A DNA stretch of 64,000 nt from JABWBP01 sp964522165 (lineage in GTDB: Bacteria; Calditrichota; Calditrichia; RBG-13-44-9; J075), in NCBI GenBank assembly GCA_964522165.1, contig CAZFVV010000015.1:1-64000 (forward strand), read 5' to 3'. The notes under the pieces were generated by a model. It was given only the letters and a program-made list of their open reading frames with translations, was not told where the DNA came from and made no database searches. Positions 54,099 to 62,457 of this stretch are shown one piece after another. Position numbers and translations under genes: made by a program. Position 1 is the stretch's first letter, and the number at the start of each line of letters is the position of its first letter.

Positions 54099-55157
54099 TT
54101 AATGTAAAAAGCCCGATCCTGATTCCCTCCCCCCGAAGAAACCCAGCATGTGGTTATAAATATCATCTATCGCCTCTAAATTGGAGGTTGATTTCAACTT
54201 GATTCCCAGTATTTTCGCGGAAGCTTCGAGGATTGCCCAGGCATCGGCGTGCTGCAACCATACTTCTTGCGGTATCGCTCCGCTGCGTTCGATAAGTTTC
54301 AAAAATTGATTCAAAATAAGATTGTGGTATTCGACTGGCCGGGATATTTCGTGCGAGAGGATCATCTTAGAGCGGTGGTCGCCCCAGATCAGCATCAACG
54401 GAAAGTAGGGACGCTCCTTAGTACCGTCGCGCACTCCCTCCGGGAAATGGAAATAATCGAATTCCCAGATCGCATCGACCTTTTGAGCGGTTTTGAGGAT
54501 TTTGTGCAGGCGCAATTGGTCTATGGGCACCTCAATATGCTCCGGAGCGGGCAGGGCGGGGGTTTGCCATTCATCCCGCCAAATCCATTCCTTTCCTTTC
54601 GCTTCCGCAACCCGCACCAGGATTTGCGCCTCCCGGGGAGGCTTCAGAACGTCCAGATCTTCTGCTGCCCGGTCGCATACGTCCATGGCCTGGGGGATCA
54701 GCACGGTCAGGAAGTCGATCTCTACTTCATTGATAAACCAGGGAAGAAAGCCGGGGCTATAATTTCGGAAAAGCGGCCAGTTGTTGGCGCCGCGGAATTT
54801 GAGCCCCAATTTTTTGATAACCTCGTAGTCTTCTCTGTGCAGTTGCTCGCGGTTTTCAAAGGATACCTGCAAGCACTTCTGGCCGAAAAATACCTGGGGT
54901 TCGGGGGTATCAGGGTCCTGTTGCGCCAGTTGAAAATAGGTGCCCAGACCTTCCGGGCCGAGATAGACCGCCAGGGCGTAATGCTCGCCCAGATTGCCCA
55001 TCACGCAGCAATACCCGATCTCTCCGGTCCGGGGATTCTGCACCCCGAACAAATCCGAATCATACATCCATTCCCAATACTTTTTTTCTTTGAATTGAAC
55101 CGCCAATTCATACAAAGCCTGCCATTTTTGAATCAATGAGTTGCGAGCCATACGCAT
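54099..55157 (-). CDS. DUF7309/DUF6930-type protein, unknown function
   Basis: A 352-residue cytosolic protein without signal or membrane segments. The N-terminal half reads KWQALYELAVQFKEKKYWEWMYDSDLFGVQNP then GEIGYCCVMGNLGEHYALAVYLG; the C-terminal half has PYFPLMLIWGDHRSKMILSHE and LGIKLKSTSNLEAIDDI. I recall this arrangement from proteins annotated with DUF7309 and DUF6930, but cannot verify it. Start may be 55157 or Met3 at 55151, which has AAAGGA at better spacing. It stands alone, convergent with bshC. Confidence 0.75.
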   Translation of the reverse strand: MRMARNSLIQKWQALYELAVQFKEKKYWEWMYDSDLFGVQNPRTGEIGYCCVMGNLGEHYALAVYLGPEGLGTYFQLAQQDPDTPEPQVFFGQKCLQVSFENREQLHREDYEVIKKLGLKFRGANNWPLFRNYSPGFLPWFINEVEIDFLTVLIPQAMDVCDRAAEDLDVLKPPREAQILVRVAEAKGKEWIWRDEWQTPALPAPEHIEVPIDQLRLHKILKTAQKVDAIWEFDYFHFPEGVRDGTKERPYFPLMLIWGDHRSKMILSHEISRPVEYHNLILNQFLKLIERSGAIPQEVWLQHADAWAILEASAKILGIKLKSTSNLEAIDDIYNHMLGFFGGRESGSGFLH

Positions 55158-55240
55158 GGTTCCTTTCGTCGGATTAAGTTTTCGAATTGCAAGTTATATT
55201 ACGGCTAAATCTTCAGAATTTCAATGCTTAAAATGACCAG

Positions 55241-55344
55241 TAAGACGTGAGAAGTAAGAAGTGGCAAGTGAGAAGTTGTAAATGAAAGGTAATAGAGGAT
55301 GGTGATAGATTACTTCTCACTTGCAACTTGCCACTTCTCACTCC
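55241..55344. repeat. heptamer word hairpin (AAGTGAG family)
   Basis: Left arm units AAGTAAG, AAGTGGC, AAGTGAG, AAGTTGT from 55252; right arm TTACTTCTCACTTGCAACTT and GCCACTTCTCACTCC (55310-55344) is the reverse complement with the same 7-base step. It fills the 330-base spacer upstream of lepA together with unremarkable AT-rich sequence. Confidence 0.9.
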
Positions 55345-55489
55345 TGAGCAACCACGCGCATTTTTAAGCGTTTGACATTCCTTCGGTTTTGTCATAAATT
55401 CGACGGTTTAATAGCGTAACGCAGAGAATTGGCAAACCGGCCTGAACGTACGCCCGGGAAGTGAATCATTCAAAGGATTGCAGCCTTAC

Positions 55490-57289
55490 ATGAGCATCAA
55501 GAATATCAGGAATTTTTGCATTATTGCCCACATCGATCACGGCAAATCCACCCTGGCCGACCGGCTGTTGGAATATACCGGCACACTTCAGAAACGCCAG
55601 ATGCAGGACCAGGTGCTCGACAGCATGGACCTGGAACGGGAACGAGGCATCACCATCAAAGCCCACGCGGTAAGGATGGCCTACCTGGCCCCGGACGGGC
55701 TGAAGTATGTTTTTAACCTGGTGGATACCCCCGGCCACGTGGATTTTTCCTATGAAGTCTCCCGCAGCCTGGCCGCGGCGGAGGGCGCGCTGCTGTTAGT
55801 GGACGCCGCCCAGGGCGTGGAAGCGCAAACCATCAGCAACCTCTACCAGGCCGTTGACAACAACCTGGTGATCATCCCGGTTATCAATAAAATCGACCTT
55901 CCCAGCGCCCAGACCGAGGTGGTAAAACACCAGTTGATGGAGTTGATCGGTTGTAGTGAGAGCGATATCCTGCTGGCCAGCGCCAAGAGCGGGGTGGGGA
56001 TTCCGGAAATCATTCAGGCGATCATCGACCGTATTCCCCCGCCTTCCGGCGACTCCCAGGCGCCGCTCCAGGCGTTGATTTTCGATTCCCAGTTCGACAG
56101 CTACCGCGGGGTAGTGGCGCTGGTGCGGGTTTTTAGCGGAGAGATTAGCGAAAAAGACAAAATTCTTTTTATGGCCACGGACAGATCTTTTGAAGTGGAA
56201 GAATTGGGCAACCTGGTGCTCAAACGGGTCCGTACCGGCAAACTGGATACCGGCCAGGTGGGATACCTGATCTGCGGCGCCAAGAACGTGCGCGACATTA
56301 AAGTAGGCGACACCGTGACCCTCGCCAAAAATCCCGCCTCGCAGCCGCTGCCGGGCTACCGCCAGGTAAAACCGATGGTGTACGCCGGGATCTACCCGGT
56401 TGACAGCAATGATTTCGAGGATTTACGCACTTCCCTGGAGAAACTGGTGCTGAACGACTCCGCGCTGCATTACGAGCCGGAAACTTCCTCTGCATTAGGA
56501 TTCGGCTTCCGCTGCGGTTTTTTAGGAATGCTGCACATGGAAATCGTGCAGGAACGGTTAGAGCGGGAATTCGACCAGCTCATTATCGTAACCACTCCCA
56601 ACGTGGTCTATAAAACCATTCTCACCAGCGGGGAAATTCAATACGTGGACAATCCCACCCAGATGCCCGCGCCGGGGGTACTGGACAAAATCGAAGAACC
56701 CTTCATCGACGCACACGTTATAAGCCCGCCGGAATTCATCGGCAATATCATGAAGCTTTCCAACGAGAAGCGGGGCATTCTCAAGAACACCTCTTATATC
56801 GATCCCACCCGCGCCGATTTGCATTATCACCTGCCCCTGGCGGAAGTGGTGTTCGATTATTTCGACCGCCTGAAGTCGGTCAGCCGGGGGTATGCTTCCC
56901 TGGATTACGAATTCCTGGGCTACCGGGAGGGCAGCCTGGTCAAATTGGACATTTTCATCAACGGGGAAGTGCTCGATGCCCTGTCGGTGATCGTGCACAA
57001 GGAAAAAGCCTACGAACAGGGGCGCAGCATTTGCCAAAAACTGCGCAAGCTCATCCCCCGGCAGATGTTCGAGGTGATTATCCAGGCCGGCATCGGGAGC
57101 AAGATCATTGCCCGGGAGAGCATCAAACCGCTGCGCAAGAACGTGCTGGCCAAGTGTTACGGCGGCGATATTACCCGCAAGCGCAAGCTGTTGGAAAAGC
57201 AGAAAGAGGGCAAACGGCGCATGAAACAATTCGGGCGGGTGGAAATTCCCCAGGAGGCGTTTTTGTCGGTGCTGTCAACGGATGACTGA
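55490..57289 (+). CDS. lepA: elongation factor 4 (LepA)
   Basis: A 599-residue translational GTPase, the normal LepA length. G motifs are AHIDHGKST (14-22), RERGITIKA (switch I), DTPGHVDF and NKIDLPSA; the LepA-specific C-terminal domain ends GDITRKRKLLEKQKEGKRRMKQFG. It back-translocates or remodels stalled ribosomes at the membrane/ribosome. ATG 55490 is used; the TTG at 55478 overlaps the AAAGGA ribosome site. Downstream are the two signal peptidases, a lepA-lepB order known in many bacteria. Confidence 0.98.
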   Translation: MSIKNIRNFCIIAHIDHGKSTLADRLLEYTGTLQKRQMQDQVLDSMDLERERGITIKAHAVRMAYLAPDGLKYVFNLVDTPGHVDFSYEVSRSLAAAEGALLLVDAAQGVEAQTISNLYQAVDNNLVIIPVINKIDLPSAQTEVVKHQLMELIGCSESDILLASAKSGVGIPEIIQAIIDRIPPPSGDSQAPLQALIFDSQFDSYRGVVALVRVFSGEISEKDKILFMATDRSFEVEELGNLVLKRVRTGKLDTGQVGYLICGAKNVRDIKVGDTVTLAKNPASQPLPGYRQVKPMVYAGIYPVDSNDFEDLRTSLEKLVLNDSALHYEPETSSALGFGFRCGFLGMLHMEIVQERLEREFDQLIIVTTPNVVYKTILTSGEIQYVDNPTQMPAPGVLDKIEEPFIDAHVISPPEFIGNIMKLSNEKRGILKNTSYIDPTRADLHYHLPLAEVVFDYFDRLKSVSRGYASLDYEFLGYREGSLVKLDIFINGEVLDALSVIVHKEKAYEQGRSICQKLRKLIPRQMFEVIIQAGIGSKIIARESIKPLRKNVLAKCYGGDITRKRKLLEKQKEGKRRMKQFGRVEIPQEAFLSVLSTDD

Positions 57290-57480
57290 AAAGTGAAAAA
57301 TGAAAAATGCAAAGGATCGGTCAAAAAATAATTTGTTAAAATCGTATTGTCGGATATCATTCCGGTTTTTCCCGTTTTTGGGGAAAATACCGGAATCTTC
57401 TGCGGAGATTCCGGCATTCCGCTTCGCTACAGCCGGAATGACAGGTTTGGCTAAATTTAACAAGTTATTTTTTTATCACT
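57286..57480. repeat. heptamer array plus CCGGAAT-type palindromes
   Basis: TGAAAAG, TGAAAAA, TGAAAAA, TGCAAAG run with a 7-base period from the lepA stop. Further on, ATCATTCCGG (57357) pairs with CCGGAATGACA (57433), and CCGGAATC/GATTCCGG (57390-57416) forms an inner hairpin. TTAACAAGTTAT near 57460 mirrors ATAATTTGTTAA near 57330. Nested inverted repeats thus fill the 325-base spacer; there is no ORF. Confidence 0.65.
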
Positions 57481-57614
57481 CCAAAGTGCAAAATGGAAAA
57501 ATACTTTTTGCGCTGCAAAAGATCCCTTACTAACCGTTAACTACTTCCCCAGGAACTTTCCGTGGCATTCGCTCGAATAAAGAATCACTTACTGAATTTC
57601 GGAGGCTTGAAGCG

Positions 57615-58361
57615 TTGAAACCGAAGAACAAGTGGATAGAAATGACCAAGGCGATCCTGATTGCCCTGTTTGCAGCCCTGGTGCTGCGCCAGTTCGTCAT
57701 CGCATCGTATAACGTACCTACCGGCTCCATGAAAGATACCATCCTGGTAGGCGATTTCATGTTCGTCAATAAATTCATCTATGGCGCCCGCACCCCGGTG
57801 TGGGTGGGCATTCCCTTTACCGGTATCGGCACCGAAGTGCCCTTTTACCAGTTCCCGGCCATCAGCGAGCCCCAGCGGAACGATATTCTGGTATTCGACT
57901 GGCCCAACCCGGAAAAACCGGGGGACCGCAGCACCGACTATATCAAACGCTGCGTGGCCGTGGGCGGCCAAACCGTGGAGGTGCAGGGCGAATCCCTGTT
58001 CATCGACGGACAGCCGGAGGGGCAATTGCTGGACCAGGGGGTGAAATATGACATCGAAGACAAACAGAATGTGAAATATACCGGCGTTCTGGCTTCCAAT
58101 AACAAAAAATACAGCATTCGCCACTATACCCGCACCTTTCACAGCCGCAGCTTTGGCCCGGAACGAGTGCCCCCGGGACATTTTTTCATGATGGGCGATA
58201 ACCGCGATAACAGCCTCGACAGCCGCAGCTGGAAGTTCGTCTCCCGCGACCGCGTCGGCGGAAAACCGTTGATGATCTGGCTTTCCTGGGACGGCCAGGT
58301 TCCGGGGTACATGTTTTACGAAAAAATCCGCTGGGACCGGTTGGGAGAGATTGTGCGCTGA
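57615..58361 (+). CDS. lepB: signal peptidase I (first of two)
   Basis: A 248-residue inner-membrane protease that removes signal peptides. One N-terminal helix (about 11-31) is followed by the catalytic Ser38 in VPTGSMKDTI and Lys111 in DYIKRCVAVGG; the MGDNRDNSLDSR box is present. The start is TTG at 57615 with GGAGG nine bases upstream, and the aligned paralogue starts the same way. An insert between the two catalytic boxes (about residues 130-175) is longer than in the second copy. Confidence 0.95.
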   Translation: MKPKNKWIEMTKAILIALFAALVLRQFVIASYNVPTGSMKDTILVGDFMFVNKFIYGARTPVWVGIPFTGIGTEVPFYQFPAISEPQRNDILVFDWPNPEKPGDRSTDYIKRCVAVGGQTVEVQGESLFIDGQPEGQLLDQGVKYDIEDKQNVKYTGVLASNNKKYSIRHYTRTFHSRSFGPERVPPGHFFMMGDNRDNSLDSRSWKFVSRDRVGGKPLMIWLSWDGQVPGYMFYEKIRWDRLGEIVR

Positions 58362-58370
58362 GGGGGGAGG

Positions 58371-58477
58371 CGTAATGCGTAAAACGTAATGCGTGATGCG
58401 TAACTTTTTGAGTATTGCGTATTCCGTTTTTTACCTTTTACGCGTCACGTTTCACGCATCACGCTTTACGTTTCACG
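58371..58477. repeat. heptamer word hairpin, GCGTAAT family (copy 3)
   Basis: Left arm: GCGTAAT, GCGTAAA, ACGTAAT, GCGTGAT, GCGTAAC. Right arm in 7-base steps: GTCACGT, TTCACGC, ATCACGC, TTTACGT, TTCACGG, preceded by a GTATTGCGTATTCCG piece. It separates the two signal peptidase genes. Confidence 0.92.
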
Positions 58478-58517
58478 GTATCGAATAATTCACTCGCAAA
58501 CCAGGGAAGCAAAACCA

Positions 58518-59195
58518 TTGAAGCCGAAGAGCAAACGCATTGAAACCACCCAGGCGATCCTGATCGCCATCTTCGCTGCGTTGATTTTGCGGCAGTTCGT
58601 CATCGCAGCCTATAAAATTCCTACCAGTTCCATGGAGAATACCTTGTTAGTGGGAGATTTCCTGCTGGTAAATAAATTCGTTTATGGCGCTAAAAGCCCG
58701 GATTGGATCGGACTTCCTTTTACCCAGGAAACGCACTGGAATATTCCCACCGGCTTTGAAGTGCCCAAAGCGTTGCAATTCCGCCTTCCCGCGCTTACCC
58801 GGCCCGATCCCTATGACATTGTGGTGTTTCAATACCCTCGCAATCCCCGGATCGATTTCATCAAACGCTGCATTGCCGGCGGGGGTCAAACCGTAGAAAT
58901 TCACGGCAAAGAAGTGCGGGTAGATGGAAATCCCTTCCCATCCCCCCCGTTCACCAAGTACCTGGAAACCGCCCGGCGCGACAGCTTTTTTTCCCGCGTG
59001 GTGGACCCCGGGCACTTTTTTGTAATGGGCGATAATCGCGATAACAGTTCCGACAGCCGCGACTGGGGGTACGTCCCGGCGGAGAACGTCATCGGAAAAC
59101 CGTTGATCGTCTATCTCTCGCTTCAGGAGGGCAACGCCGAAGCGGGCATTTTCGACCGTATCCGCTGGAACCGGTTGGGAATGGTGGTGAGATGA
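58518..59195 (+). CDS. lepB: signal peptidase I (second of two)
   Basis: A 225-residue paralogue of the preceding gene. Transmembrane helix about 11-31, catalytic Ser38 in IPTSSMENTL, Lys116 in DFIKRCIAGGG, and FVMGDNRDNSSDSRDWG. It also starts with TTG (58518), AGGGAAG upstream. The N-terminal 50 residues are nearly the same as in the first copy, while the central region differs, suggesting an old duplication with divergence in substrate contact regions. Confidence 0.94.
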   Translation: MKPKSKRIETTQAILIAIFAALILRQFVIAAYKIPTSSMENTLLVGDFLLVNKFVYGAKSPDWIGLPFTQETHWNIPTGFEVPKALQFRLPALTRPDPYDIVVFQYPRNPRIDFIKRCIAGGGQTVEIHGKEVRVDGNPFPSPPFTKYLETARRDSFFSRVVDPGHFFVMGDNRDNSSDSRDWGYVPAENVIGKPLIVYLSLQEGNAEAGIFDRIRWNRLGMVVR

Positions 59196-59197
59196 GA

Positions 59198-59256
59198 TTT
59201 CGTATTGCGTATTCCGTATTTCGTTTTTGACGCAATACGAAATACGCATCACGCTT
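59198..59256. repeat. heptamer word hairpin, GCGTAAT family (copy 4)
   Basis: TTTCGTATTGCGTATTCCG from 59198 is mirrored by ACGCAATACGAAATACGC ending near 59248. It uses the words of the arrays at 23704, 29405 and 58371. It starts 3 bases after the second lepB stop. Confidence 0.9.
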
Positions 59257-59292
59257 CCCGGATTCAACACAGTCAGATTATCAATTACGCGA

Positions 59293-60426
59293 ATGAAAGA
59301 ACACGCCGGCTTATACATCCACGTTCCCTTTTGCCAGCAGAAGTGCGAGTATTGCGATTTCTATTCCATCACCCGGTTGGATCAGGTGGAAGAATTCGTA
59401 GAGGCGTTGCTGGCGGAGATTGCCCTTCGCGCTGCGGAGTTCCGGGAGCAGGTTTTTCAAACCGTTTTTTTCGGCGGCGGCACTCCCTCCCTGCTCAGCG
59501 AGGAGCAGTTGGAGCGCATCTGGCAAGCGCTTCAGGCGAATTTCTGGATCGATCCCGGGGGAGAATTCAGCATCGAATCCAATCCCGGCACCCTCACCCG
59601 CGAAAAGCTGGCGCATTTCCACGCCTTAGGATTCAATCGCCTGAGCATGGGGGTGCAGAGCTTCAATCCCGCGGAGTTGCGCTTCCTGGGGCGCATTCAT
59701 TCCGTGGAAGAGGTGCGGGAAAATTTCCGCAACGCCCGGGAAGCCGGCTTCCGCAACGTCAATCTCGATTTGATGACCGCCTTCCCCGGCCTCACCCCAG
59801 AATCTTTTCGCTACAGCCTGGAACAGGCCCTGGCGCTCGCCCCGGAGCACCTCTCCTGCTACACCCTGATCTTTGAGCCGGGCACGGTTTTTTATAAAAA
59901 GATGCGAAGCGGTGAGTTGAATCCGCTCAACGAAGACGAAGAGGCCGCATATTACGAGCTGGCCCGGGAGATGTTGGAAGCGCACGGCTATTGCCAGTAC
60001 GAAATCTCCAATTTTGCCCGCGGCCGGGAGCGCCTCTGCCGGCACAACCTGGTCTATTGGGAGCACCGCCCCTACCTGGGACTGGGACCCTCCGCGCACT
60101 CGTTTTACCGCAAGGTTCGCTGGGCGAATAAGCGTTCACTAACGATTTATATCAAATCTTTGCAAAAAGGGCAATTGCCGCTGGATTTCCGGGAAGAGCT
60201 TTCCCCGGAGCAATTGATGTTCGAATATACCTTTTTAGGCCTGCGCCTGCGCGAGGGGTTAGATACCGGGGAGTTCCGGCAACGGTTCGGGATGGATTTC
60301 CGGGAAAAATACCATTCAGCCATCCGCAAATTAGCCGAAAATGAATTGGTGGAGTGGCGCGATCAATATTTGCGCCTTTCGCCCAAGGGCTGGCTGGTGG
60401 CGGATACGGTGGCCTCTTATTTCTAA
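59293..60426 (+). CDS. hemW: radical SAM heme chaperone HemW
   Basis: A 377-residue radical SAM protein. The [4Fe-4S] motif is Cys14, Cys18, Cys21 in CQQKCEYC; FFGGGTPS and LSMGVQSF are family motifs. HNLVYW (in RHNLVYWEHRPYLGLGPSAHSF) is the HemW heme-binding signature that separates it from HemN, which also needs an N-terminal extension absent here. It delivers heme to membrane respiratory enzymes. The ATG at 59293 lacks a strong ribosome site; upstream starts fall in the heptamer repeat. Confidence 0.93.
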   Translation: MKEHAGLYIHVPFCQQKCEYCDFYSITRLDQVEEFVEALLAEIALRAAEFREQVFQTVFFGGGTPSLLSEEQLERIWQALQANFWIDPGGEFSIESNPGTLTREKLAHFHALGFNRLSMGVQSFNPAELRFLGRIHSVEEVRENFRNAREAGFRNVNLDLMTAFPGLTPESFRYSLEQALALAPEHLSCYTLIFEPGTVFYKKMRSGELNPLNEDEEAAYYELAREMLEAHGYCQYEISNFARGRERLCRHNLVYWEHRPYLGLGPSAHSFYRKVRWANKRSLTIYIKSLQKGQLPLDFREELSPEQLMFEYTFLGLRLREGLDTGEFRQRFGMDFREKYHSAIRKLAENELVEWRDQYLRLSPKGWLVADTVASYF

Positions 60427-60440
60427 GGGAGCGGAGAAAA

Positions 60441-60498
60441 TTTGTGTTATGGTGTTTTAGTGAGACCTGTATTCGTGCACTAAGACACTTAACACATG
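60441..60498. repeat. octamer word hairpin, TGTTnnnG family (copy 2)
   Basis: TGTGTTATGGTGTTTTAGTG from 60443 is mirrored by CACTAAGACACTTAACACA ending at 60497, enclosing about 17 bases. Words as in the array at 41641. Confidence 0.85.
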
Positions 60499-60541
60499 GG
60501 GGATAACCGTTCACAGTATAACTCTACACGAGAGATCAAAC

Positions 60542-62386
60542 GTGCGTTATTTTATCATACATTGGATAACGGTTTTGATGGTTGCCGGGGCCCTGGCGCC
60601 GGCCTTCGGGCAGCCGGGGATTGATCCGCAAGCCCAGCGCAAGAACCGGGAGCGCCAGCAGTTGCGCCAGGCCCAGGCCTACCAGCGCACCCACCAATAT
60701 GAAAACGCCGCCAAAATACTGGAAGCGCTTTACGCCGCCAATCCCGGGGACGTTCAGTATTACCAGGAATTGTTGGAATCCTACCTGGTGTTATCCCGCT
60801 ATTCGGAAGCCTATCAACTGATCGAACGCCAGAGAGCCGCCGCCCCGCCCCATCTCCGCTATGACGCGGACTACGGCCAGGTGCTTATCGCCGAAAATAA
60901 ACGGGAAGAGGCCCTTAAGGTCTGGGATAAAATCCTGAAATCCAATCCCGATAACATCGAAGCATATACCCTGGTGGCCAGCGCCATGGCTTCCAACCGT
61001 TTGTACGAGGAAGCGGCGGAAGTGTACAAGAAAGCCTACCAGCGCCTCCCCCAACAAATCTATCTTTTAAAAGCCCTGGGAGACTTTTACCAGGCCCGCA
61101 TGCAGTATTACCAGGCAGTGCAATATTACCTGGAATATTTGCGCAAAGACCCCCAGAACTACCAGACCGTGGTACGGCAAATCCTGGCGCTCAACCTGGA
61201 AGCGCCGCAGGTGGACAGCCTCTCCCAATTGCTGGCCAGGGAAGCGCAAAAATCACCCGGCAGCGAGGAGGTTCAACTGGTTTCCGCCAAGTTCTACCAG
61301 AAATACCAGCGTTACCCGGAGGCATTGCAAATCTATCGCAAGCTGGAAAGCGAGCAGAACGGGGGAAAGTATTTCATCGAATTTGCCCGGGCGGTGCAGG
61401 CGGATTCGATGTACGCCCTGGCGCTGGAGGGCTATAACGAGATCATCCGGCGCTTTCCCCGCTCCGATCACCTGCTGACCGCGTACTTAGGGGCGGCGGA
61501 GTGCAACTTGCAAATCGCCCGGCAAAAAAATGACCCGGTGTATGCCCGCCAGGCGGTGGAGATCATCACCAAAGTGCGCCAGGAGTATCCCTTCCATCCC
61601 CAGGCCGCCAATCTCAGCCTGCTGGAAGGGGATATTTACCGGCAGTTCTTCTTCGACATCGACCGGGCCGCGGAAATCTATTTGGAGGTTGCCAAAACCT
61701 ACAGCAAAGACGTGAATATCCGCGAAAAAGCGTACTTAAACGCCGGGGAGAGTTACATGATCCGCGGCGATCTGCCCAAAGCCGTCGCCATACTGGAAAA
61801 GGTGGCCGTTGCCCCCCACCGCGCCGCCGCCCGCTACGACCTGGCGAAAATCGCCTATTACCAGGGAGATTATAACCGCGCCGGGGAGTACCTCAAGGAG
61901 ATTATTCAGATGGAAGGGTTGTCAGGCAAAGCCACGAACGACGCGCTGGACTTGCAAACCCTGCTCGCATATGCCCAAAGCGCCCCGGAAGCGTTGAAAA
62001 ACTATGCCACAGCGGACTGGCTAAGCTATCAAGAAAAGAAATCCGAAGCCCTGAGCAAACTGCAAAACGCCCTGGAGCAGCCCGCCCCGCCGCATTTCCG
62101 CAGCCGCATTCTATTCGAAGCGGCGCATCTCGCCGGCGAGATCGGCAAATATCCCGAGGCCCTGGAATACTGCAACCGGGTGCTGAATGATACGCAATTA
62201 ACGCTTTACGCAGATGAAGCGCTGTTCCTCACCGCGAATATCGTGGACCGCCGCCTCAACGACCTGCCCCGGGCGTTCCAGTTGTACGACCGCCTGCTAA
62301 CGGAATTTCCCGGCAGCCAGTTTGCCATTGCCGCCCGGGAACGGCTGAAAGAGATTCGGGAGCAAAACCCCGGGATGATGCCATGA
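60542..62386 (+). CDS. secreted TPR-repeat protein
   Basis: A 614-residue protein starting with a signal peptide (1-23, ending APAFGQ). The rest is almost entirely TPR-like helical pairs (for example AAKILEALYAANPGDVQYYQELLESYLVLSRYSEA, EEALKVWDKILKSNPDN, YPEALEYCNRVL). It probably serves as a periplasmic scaffold. The start is GTG at 60542 with GAGAG seven bases upstream. Its stop overlaps a possible ATG of the next frame (ATGA at 62383), hinting at coupling with the downstream gene. Confidence 0.88.
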   Translation: MRYFIIHWITVLMVAGALAPAFGQPGIDPQAQRKNRERQQLRQAQAYQRTHQYENAAKILEALYAANPGDVQYYQELLESYLVLSRYSEAYQLIERQRAAAPPHLRYDADYGQVLIAENKREEALKVWDKILKSNPDNIEAYTLVASAMASNRLYEEAAEVYKKAYQRLPQQIYLLKALGDFYQARMQYYQAVQYYLEYLRKDPQNYQTVVRQILALNLEAPQVDSLSQLLAREAQKSPGSEEVQLVSAKFYQKYQRYPEALQIYRKLESEQNGGKYFIEFARAVQADSMYALALEGYNEIIRRFPRSDHLLTAYLGAAECNLQIARQKNDPVYARQAVEIITKVRQEYPFHPQAANLSLLEGDIYRQFFFDIDRAAEIYLEVAKTYSKDVNIREKAYLNAGESYMIRGDLPKAVAILEKVAVAPHRAAARYDLAKIAYYQGDYNRAGEYLKEIIQMEGLSGKATNDALDLQTLLAYAQSAPEALKNYATADWLSYQEKKSEALSKLQNALEQPAPPHFRSRILFEAAHLAGEIGKYPEALEYCNRVLNDTQLTLYADEALFLTANIVDRRLNDLPRAFQLYDRLLTEFPGSQFAIAARERLKEIREQNPGMMP

Positions 62387-62397
62387 ATCGCATATCT

Positions 62398-62440
62398 TTA
62401 ATTGGCAATTGGCAATTGCCAATTGCCAATTGCCAATTAC
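62398..62440. repeat. heptamer palindrome array (ATTGGCA / ATTGCCA)
   Basis: Two units ATTGGCA are followed by three units ATTGCCA, giving an uninterrupted inverted array of exact 7-base period at 62401-62435. It lies between the TPR stop and the signal peptide of the next gene. If read from the ATG at 62383 it would encode GNWQLPIANCQL. Confidence 0.92.
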
Positions 62441-62457
62441 TTTCCCCATTAGTGGTT

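Noticed and set aside
54094..54114. Hairpin GGGCTTT/AAAGCCC as terminator of the DUF6930-type gene
   Set aside because: It overlaps the stop codon and is not followed by a T-run on the minus strand.
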